From the NCBI GenBank assembly GCA_937924855.1, contig CALEYQ010000042.1, positions 1-26,878 on the forward strand: a stretch of 26,878 bases of DNA. Direction: 5' to 3'. Shown here piece by piece: positions 21,439 through 26,878 of the stretch (positions within the stretch are counted from its first letter, which is position 1; every line of letters starts with the position of its first letter). This DNA comes from an uncultured Bacteroidota bacterium. GTDB lineage: Bacteria; Bacteroidota; Bacteroidia; JADZBD01. The translations under genes were made by a program, and so were the position numbers. The notes beneath the pieces were generated by a model. That model saw nothing but the letters and a program-made list of their open reading frames with translations, did no database searches and was not told the origin of the DNA.

Positions 21439-23727
21439 TCAGGATCCGATGAGTTTTGCCAGCTTCCGGAAGCTTTCCTGGTTTTCGGGCGAGTCGAGGG
21501 AATTGAGGATTTTCTTTTTTTCATAATTGGTAAGGTGCCAGGATAAACTTATCCTGTCCGTTTCTTCGTTCTTTAATTCAAAATCCAGAATTTCAAGCTT
21601 TCCTGAAAACCACTCCCGCACAAAAAATAACAAGTCTTCATGATTGTAATCCTGAATGGTAAAATGGTTCCCATAAAACGAGCCCAGGGGCTTTGAAAGT
21701 GACTGCAAAAGGGTTTGCCCGGGATTAGTTGTAATTGGGCCCTCTTTCTTTTTATCTCTAATCTGAATAAAAATTACCCCCTGTGTGTTTTCCTCAATCC
21801 ATTTCCGAAAGGTGTAAAAATATTTCAGAGCGGTTTCAACCCCATAATTGTCGCGCAAACCGGCATCCATTAACTCAACAGTTGGTTCTGTAGGTAAGGA
21901 GGCAATGGGAAAAATGTAAGGAAAGGTGCTGTTGGCCCTGAGAATGCTCAACAACCGGGTTTTTTCCGGGCTGTTTTGGGCAAATAAGCGGGAGTACTCA
22001 ACTGAATTGGATAGCTTTTTCCATGCAATATTGTTATCCTCAGGTAAGCCGGTAAGGAAAGAAACGGGCTGGGGTGAAATCAACATCTTTCTTCCGTCGT
22101 TAATTACCACAGGAGAAAAAATCATCATGGGAATGTCGCTTTTCCTTTCAGGGTTTTTGTAATAGCCAAGCGGAACATCCAGTACCCTTGAGGTGGCCTC
22201 ATTGAGTTTCCGTTCAAAGGCATATCCACGGTCGCGGTTGTATTTTTTTCCATCTATTTCAACCTTGCGAATGGGTAGGAACCAGTCGTTGGTAGCCAGG
22301 GTAAAAGAAATTGGGTTTAGCAAATCCCTTGATATGTTTTCGCGATAGGTAGGATGATTGCAATCAAAGGTATGTCCGCCTTTGCTGAGGTAGTAAAGTT
22401 CCCTGTAATACGAGGCCCCAATCATTCCACCCGACGAGCCCGTAATCAGGTGAACGTGCTCCATAAACTTTCCCTCAGTTTGCTTTTCAGCCTCCTGCAT
22501 TACAATGAAAGTCCATAAAGTCGATCGTAAACCACCCCCGCTGGTATTAAAAAACACAATCCAGGGTTTTTCCTGTTGGGAGGCAAGTACATTTTTTCGC
22601 TTCCAGTTGTATAGAATTTCAAGATTATTAATGAAATCCTCGTTTCTGGCAACCGGATCCCTGTTCAATTCGTTTACTTTGGTATTGGTGTAGGGAACCG
22701 GATTTGAGTAGTCAAGTCCGTATAAGCGGTTGGTTGGATTGAGAATTTTAAATGAGAAAGCCAGATTGAAAAGAATGAACAGGAAAATTAAAATGAAATT
22801 GGCCCATCCCCTGAAAAAATTATACAAGGCTCCCACCAACATCATAATAAGGGTAATAAGCAGGAACAGACTGGCGGCAGCAGGAATGTAAAAAACGGCC
22901 ACATCATCAAACCAGCCCAAAAGAAACAAACTCAGGATGGCCACCACTTCAAACTTAACCGCATTGCGATGGTTTTGTCTGAATACGGCCCGCAACATAG
23001 CGCGCTTATAATGCTTTACCGGCCTAACCAGCTTGGCCGACCAGGGGGCATTAAGGTAAGTTTCCACATACCAGTCACGACTTTCGGTAACCAGATTCGG
23101 ATTCCTTACACCCAGCCTTTTGAATACTTCCAGCTTTTTGGCAGAGGGTTTTGGAATTTCCCGCTCAGGGCGAATGCCGAAAAGCCGGTGTATGTCTTTG
23201 TTGGTTCTGAAAAAATAAATAAATGAAAAGAGAAGAAAAATTCCAATCCCGGTCAGAAAACCCAGATTTACCCAGGCAATTTCCCATCCGTTCAGAACTC
23301 CTTCTTTTAGTTGAAACCGGGTTACCTGAATAATGTAAGTGATGATAAATGCAACCGGTAATGCAAAGTTGTTTAATGTGAACTTCCAAAGCGGCCGGCT
23401 TAATGTTGCCAGAAATGGGAAGCGGTATGAATTCATTATGTAAGTGGAAATGTTAAAGGCCATAACAAAACCACCGAATGAAAATCCCAATATCATATAG
23501 GCCAAAAAGCCGGAATGGTCAAGGTATTCCGGACTTAAGAATAGAAAAGGAACCCCGTATTTGGGCGCAACCAGATTGAGGATAATACCAAAAAAGAAAA
23601 TCCAGAAAAAAAGAAAAAAGATGTTCTTTTTGAAATGAAGCAAAACCAACCGGAAGGGAAATGAAAAAAATATTCCCCGGGTTGCTTTATTCCGTAGCAG
23701 ATAGTCTCTTATTTTTCTGAATGGCAT
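21439..23727 (-). CDS. Patatin-like phospholipase with N-terminal multi-pass membrane domain
   Basis: The protein has 762 residues. Residues 35-326 contain about seven hydrophobic segments in two groups (35-173 and 260-326), separated by a soluble section. Residues 385-700 are the patatin hydrolase: oxyanion loop SGGGLRS (396-402), nucleophile elbow GSSGG with Ser432 and the second dyad residue Asp621 in DAGLRDNYG. All catalytic parts are present. Patatins cleave acyl chains from phospholipids. The membrane part should hold the catalytic domain at the inner membrane. It follows ftcD by 33 bases, so co-transcription is likely though a metabolic link is not obvious. Confidence 0.85.
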   Translation of the reverse strand: MPFRKIRDYLLRNKATRGIFFSFPFRLVLLHFKKNIFFLFFWIFFFGIILNLVAPKYGVPFLFLSPEYLDHSGFLAYMILGFSFGGFVMAFNISTYIMNSYRFPFLATLSRPLWKFTLNNFALPVAFIITYIIQVTRFQLKEGVLNGWEIAWVNLGFLTGIGIFLLFSFIYFFRTNKDIHRLFGIRPEREIPKPSAKKLEVFKRLGVRNPNLVTESRDWYVETYLNAPWSAKLVRPVKHYKRAMLRAVFRQNHRNAVKFEVVAILSLFLLGWFDDVAVFYIPAAASLFLLITLIMMLVGALYNFFRGWANFILIFLFILFNLAFSFKILNPTNRLYGLDYSNPVPYTNTKVNELNRDPVARNEDFINNLEILYNWKRKNVLASQQEKPWIVFFNTSGGGLRSTLWTFIVMQEAEKQTEGKFMEHVHLITGSSGGMIGASYYRELYYLSKGGHTFDCNHPTYRENISRDLLNPISFTLATNDWFLPIRKVEIDGKKYNRDRGYAFERKLNEATSRVLDVPLGYYKNPERKSDIPMMIFSPVVINDGRKMLISPQPVSFLTGLPEDNNIAWKKLSNSVEYSRLFAQNSPEKTRLLSILRANSTFPYIFPIASLPTEPTVELMDAGLRDNYGVETALKYFYTFRKWIEENTQGVIFIQIRDKKKEGPITTNPGQTLLQSLSKPLGSFYGNHFTIQDYNHEDLLFFVREWFSGKLEILDFELKNEETDRISLSWHLTNYEKKKILNSLDSPENQESFRKLAKLIGS

Positions 23728-23760
23728 CCTTCTTCCTTCAACGAATCTAAGTGGCAGGGG

Positions 23761-25434
23761 TTACAACTTCGACTCCACAATTTTTAGTATTTCATTTTCC
23801 ATGGTTACAGCCTTTTCCTGGATTTCCTTTCCCCCTTGGATAAATTCTTCTGCTGCTTTTTTGTCTTTGAGTCCGGCGGCATTTATTCTCACATTCAAAT
23901 AAGCACCTTTAACAGCAGCCAATGCACACAAAGCACCAACTCCGGCATCACTGATGGAATTTGGATTTCCTTTTTCGGCCATCTCCTTTATAACCGTCAT
24001 CGACTCAAGGGCGAGCTCCATGGTCCGGAAAGGAACACGGGTGGCATATAATGTGGCATCCTGAATGGCCTGGCTGCGGATCTTTTGTTCCTCTTCTGTT
24101 CCTTTCGGAAGTCCGAAGGCAGCCATGATTTTTCCGAAGGCAAGTGTGTCTTCATCCACAAGCTCCAGCAATTGCTGCATTATTTTTTGTCCCTGCTCGG
24201 CAGGTTTTGAAAATTCTTCACAGCGATCGTCCCATCCCGGCTTATGTGCAGATAAATTGGCTACCATGGTTCCTAATCCAACTCCCAGTGCTCCGGCATA
24301 GGCAGCTACCGATCCTCCTCCGGGAGCAGGACTCTCGGATGCGGTGAGACCGGCGAAGTCATAAAGATTCATTTTTCCGAGCTTTCCGCTTTTGGGTGGA
24401 GAAAGTAAATATTCAATGATTCGCTCTTCCGGTTTAAACGGAGCCAGTTCATCCAGACCAAGTGATTTTATCGCAATTTTCAGGATTTCATCTTCGCTGA
24501 TGCCCAGACTGCGATTTTGTTTTTTAAGGAAGTATTTACCGGCATCAAGCAAACACTGCAGAGGAATTAATCCCACCAACTCACTACCGGTTACACGCAG
24601 TCCGCGACGGTCGGCGCTTTTACAAACCTCTTCGAAGGCAATGTGCACGGGAGTAATATTTATGTTGGTTAGGTTCATGGAAATCTGGGCAACCCCGTAT
24701 TCCTCAATAAACCACCCGATAGCCTTTACCGATTTGCAGGTGCCGGGTATGTTAACCGGCTGCCCCTTTTCATCTTTTACAACATTGCCCTTCGCATCTT
24801 TTTTGGTTCTTCCGGCTTCTCTCACATCAAAGGCAATGGCATTTGCCCGCCTTGTGGAAGTGGTATTTAAATTAATGTTATAAGCCACCAGAAAATCCCG
24901 GGCTCCGATTACCGTTGCGCCGCGTTTGGCATCAAATTCGGCCGGGCCATAATCAGGTTTCCATTCGGGTAATTTTATTTTTTTGAAAAACCCTTCGTAT
25001 TCACCCGAACGGATTATGGATAGATTGGATCGTTTTTTATCGGCCTGGGCATTTTCGTATAGGTAAACCGGAATCCCTAATTCTTTGCCAACACGCTCGC
25101 CCAGTTTTTTGGCGTAAGCCGCCGTCTCCTCCATGCTGATGCCCTGAATGGGAATGAGTGGACAAACATCGGTAGCTCCCATCCGGGGGTGCTCACCTTT
25201 ATGGCGGCTCATGTCGATAAGCTCTCCCGCAGTTTTAATGGCCCTGAAAGCGGCTTCAATTACTGCATCCGGTGGGCCCACAAAAGTAACCACGGTTCGG
25301 TTGGTGGCCTTTCCCGGGTCGGTATTCAATAGCTTTACGCCATCCACACCGGCAATGGCGGCTGTAATCTGCGCAATTACCGCAGGGTCTCTTCCCTCGG
25401 AAAAATTGGGAACGCATTCGATAAGTTGCTTCAT
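23761..25434 (-). CDS. ftcD: Bifunctional glutamate formimidoyltransferase / formimidotetrahydrofolate cyclodeaminase
   Basis: The protein has 557 residues. Residues 1-180 and 181-325 are the two formiminotransferase subdomains, with RHKGEHPRMGATDV including His82, which aligns with the catalytic base of the mammalian enzyme. Residues 355-557 are the cyclodeaminase domain with ASESPAPGGGSVAAYAGALG. The enzyme moves the formimino group from formiminoglutamate to tetrahydrofolate and then releases ammonia to give methenyl-THF, the last stage of histidine degradation. Bacteria often have the two domains as separate genes; this is the fused, animal-like arrangement also found in Bacteroidota. It follows hutI by 61 bases and has a consensus promoter of its own. 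Confidence 0.95.
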   Translation of the reverse strand: MKQLIECVPNFSEGRDPAVIAQITAAIAGVDGVKLLNTDPGKATNRTVVTFVGPPDAVIEAAFRAIKTAGELIDMSRHKGEHPRMGATDVCPLIPIQGISMEETAAYAKKLGERVGKELGIPVYLYENAQADKKRSNLSIIRSGEYEGFFKKIKLPEWKPDYGPAEFDAKRGATVIGARDFLVAYNINLNTTSTRRANAIAFDVREAGRTKKDAKGNVVKDEKGQPVNIPGTCKSVKAIGWFIEEYGVAQISMNLTNINITPVHIAFEEVCKSADRRGLRVTGSELVGLIPLQCLLDAGKYFLKKQNRSLGISEDEILKIAIKSLGLDELAPFKPEERIIEYLLSPPKSGKLGKMNLYDFAGLTASESPAPGGGSVAAYAGALGVGLGTMVANLSAHKPGWDDRCEEFSKPAEQGQKIMQQLLELVDEDTLAFGKIMAAFGLPKGTEEEQKIRSQAIQDATLYATRVPFRTMELALESMTVIKEMAEKGNPNSISDAGVGALCALAAVKGAYLNVRINAAGLKDKKAAEEFIQGGKEIQEKAVTMENEILKIVESKL

Positions 25435-25456
25435 ATTAATGGGATTTATCGCCCTG

Positions 25457-25485
25457 CAAAGGTAACATACCGCAACTTAGGGCAA
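25457..25485 (-). promoter_or_regulatory. Promoter for ftcD (TTG-N18-TACCTTTG)
   Basis: On the minus strand, TTG (25483-25485), an 18-base spacer and TACCTTTG (25457-25464) match the Bacteroidota consensus. The ATG is 22 bases downstream of the -7 box. It lies in the 61-base hutI-ftcD gap, so ftcD and genes below may be expressed apart from hutI. Confidence 0.65.
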
Positions 25486-25495
25486 AATCAAAATC

Positions 25496-26740
25496 TCAGG
25501 AGAATTTTAAGCCGTTAATATAGGTTTCCCGGATGATGGGATTTCCGAAGAAATAGGGCAGGTGAGCCGGTTGAATATTCCCCCCGGTAGTAAAAAAATT
25601 AGCCCGTTTTCCCCGGCATAGAGTGCCGGTTTCATTCCCCAGTTCAATGGCGCAGGCACTGTTTTGGGTCGCAGCATTAAATGCCGATTCCGGCGACATC
25701 CGGTAGAGGATGCAGGCCAGCGAAACCATTAAGGCCATGTTGAAAGAGGGGCAACTTCCGGGGTTATGATCGCTGCTCAGGGCAATCGGTAGTTCCGCGG
25801 CAAGCATTTCAGCTACAGGCGGATTTTTCAATCCCAGGAAAAACTGCGCCCCGGGTAGCAGGGTGGGAATGGTGTTGGAATTTTTTAGGGCCTGAATCCC
25901 TCCTGGACTTAAAAATTCAAGATGGTCGACCGAAATGGCTCCCGATTCAATTCCCGCCAAGACGCCTCCCGAATCGGAAAGCTGTTCGGCATGAACCTTT
26001 CCTCTGAGGCCCAATGTGGCGGCCTTGTCAAGAATTTTTCTCGTGTCTTCGGCACTGAAATAACCCTGCTCGCAAAAAACATCGCAATAGTCGGCCAGAT
26101 TTTGAGCCGCTACTTCGGGTAGCATTTCATGCAACAACAGGTCGATGTATTTTTCCTTATTCAGGTTGGTGGGAACCGCATGAGCTCCCAGAAATGTAGC
26201 TTTAACGGGAATGGGAAGTGTTTCCTTCAGGCGTTTAATCACCCTGAGCATTTTAAGCTCAGATGCTGTATCCAGACCATACCCGCTTTTTATCTCAAGT
26301 GATCCGGTTCCCAAAGCAATCATTTCATTGGCTCTGGCAAGGGCGGCTTCAAACAGGACGTTTTCATCAGCCGCCTTCATTCGTCCGGCACTGTTTAATA
26401 TTCCTCCGCCACGGGAAGCAATTTCCTGATAACTCATGCCCCTTAGTCGCATGGAAAATTCCTCTTCACGGGTATGGGAATAAACCAGATGGGTATGCGA
26501 ATCACAAAAAGCAGGGTAAATGTTGGAACCGGCCATATCAATAACATCAAGACCGCTCCAGTCGCTGATACCGGGGAAATTATCCATACTGCCGAAATCA
26601 GCCACCTTTCCGTCTTCTACCGCCAGCCAGGCACCTTCAATTTTTTCAATTTTTTGAAGGCCTTCGCCCTTTAAGGGTGAGATGATAGCCTGTTCATAAG
26701 CCCCGAAAAGACAATTGATTTCCTTAAACAGTACTTTCAT
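25496..26740 (-). CDS. hutI: Imidazolonepropionase
   Basis: The protein has 414 residues of the amidohydrolase superfamily. The metal ligands and active-site motifs of HutI are present: His82 and His84 (CDSHTHLVYS), His187 (GAHAVP), His250 (VHAEQLSD) and Asp324 (SSDHNPGS), with the RGGGI loop at 110-114. HutI hydrolyses imidazolonepropionate to formiminoglutamate, which ftcD next door consumes, so these are consecutive histidine-degradation steps. The earlier enzymes HutH and HutU are not in the window. A near-consensus -7 box (CATCTTTG) sits just upstream of the ATG on the minus strand, without a clear -33 element. Confidence 0.95.
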   Translation of the reverse strand: MKVLFKEINCLFGAYEQAIISPLKGEGLQKIEKIEGAWLAVEDGKVADFGSMDNFPGISDWSGLDVIDMAGSNIYPAFCDSHTHLVYSHTREEEFSMRLRGMSYQEIASRGGGILNSAGRMKAADENVLFEAALARANEMIALGTGSLEIKSGYGLDTASELKMLRVIKRLKETLPIPVKATFLGAHAVPTNLNKEKYIDLLLHEMLPEVAAQNLADYCDVFCEQGYFSAEDTRKILDKAATLGLRGKVHAEQLSDSGGVLAGIESGAISVDHLEFLSPGGIQALKNSNTIPTLLPGAQFFLGLKNPPVAEMLAAELPIALSSDHNPGSCPSFNMALMVSLACILYRMSPESAFNAATQNSACAIELGNETGTLCRGKRANFFTTGGNIQPAHLPYFFGNPIIRETYINGLKFS

Positions 26741-26823
26741 GTTCCAAAGATGATAAAATAGTCGGTTTTCTCACCGTAAAATATGTAAGTAATTTTTCTT
26801 TTTTTTTTAACACAACAAAAAAT

Positions 26824-26878
26824 ATGAAAACTGTATCTGCCACAAACCCCGTTATTTCCCTTGTTTTTGTTTTCTTGT
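26824..26878 (+). CDS. Start of a secreted protein, cut by the right edge
   Basis: ATG 26824 opens a frame that stays open to the end of the window (18 codons): MKTVSATNPVISLVFVFL. A basic start followed by a hydrophobic stretch looks like a signal peptide. Nothing further can be said. It diverges from hutI across an 83-base gap. Confidence 0.45.
   Translation, partial: MKTVSATNPVISLVFVFL

Overview
The window looks like chromosomal DNA of a Bacteroidota (Bacteroidetes) bacterium. The evidence is several matches to the phylum's TTG / TAnnTTTG promoter elements (best at 3148-3177 and 25457-25485), almost no Shine-Dalgarno sequences, many small lipoproteins whose Cys is followed by short charged linkers, an E1 alpha/beta 2-oxoacid dehydrogenase fusion, and a START-like domain typical of the phylum. 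I see no insertion sequence, phage gene, integrase, CRISPR array or rRNA. Apart from an interrupted recA, this is a compact and mostly ordinary core/housekeeping region. I did not find a convincing new defence or mobile system.

Left part (1-9800): recA enters from the left edge, carries an in-frame TAA in a conserved motif, and ends at a strong terminator. It is followed by a TPR lipoprotein, a convergent lipoprotein alpha/beta hydrolase, a secreted YD-repeat-like protein, and a minus-strand pair consisting of a TPR-SpoIIE (PP2C) phosphatase and a polytopic membrane protein. Next come a TerB/DnaJ co-chaperone, two translationally coupled Ig-like (DUF5011-type) lipoproteins, a tiny coiled-coil lipoprotein and an unannotated 49-residue FeoB-associated Cys-rich membrane protein.

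Middle part (9840-15273): a fused branched-chain/2-oxoacid dehydrogenase E1 gene converges on a minus-strand cluster. The cluster reads START-like protein with a histone-H1-like lysine-rich tail, then PAP2 lipid phosphatase, then a GT39/ArnT-type glycosyltransferase, which suggests polyprenyl-phosphate-linked envelope glycosylation. An elongator tRNA-Met with a 16-bp hairpin behind it separates this from the next block.

Right part (15574-26878): a plus-strand operon encodes a KefF/KefG-like quinone reductase, a KefB/KefC-type K+/H+ antiporter and a second flavodoxin-fold FMN reductase, consistent with electrophile or redox stress response. Hsp20 and a DoxX-like membrane protein follow. A long minus-strand directon (26740 down to 19677) carries hutI, bifunctional ftcD (the last steps of histidine degradation), a membrane-anchored patatin, a hotdog acyl-CoA thioesterase, a lipoprotein and a small secreted protein. 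A new plus-strand gene starts at the right edge.

A structural theme is that all six convergent gene junctions either overlap or leave at most 3 bases, and three same-strand pairs share ATGA stop/start overlaps. All functional calls come from reading motifs by eye; no database search was run.
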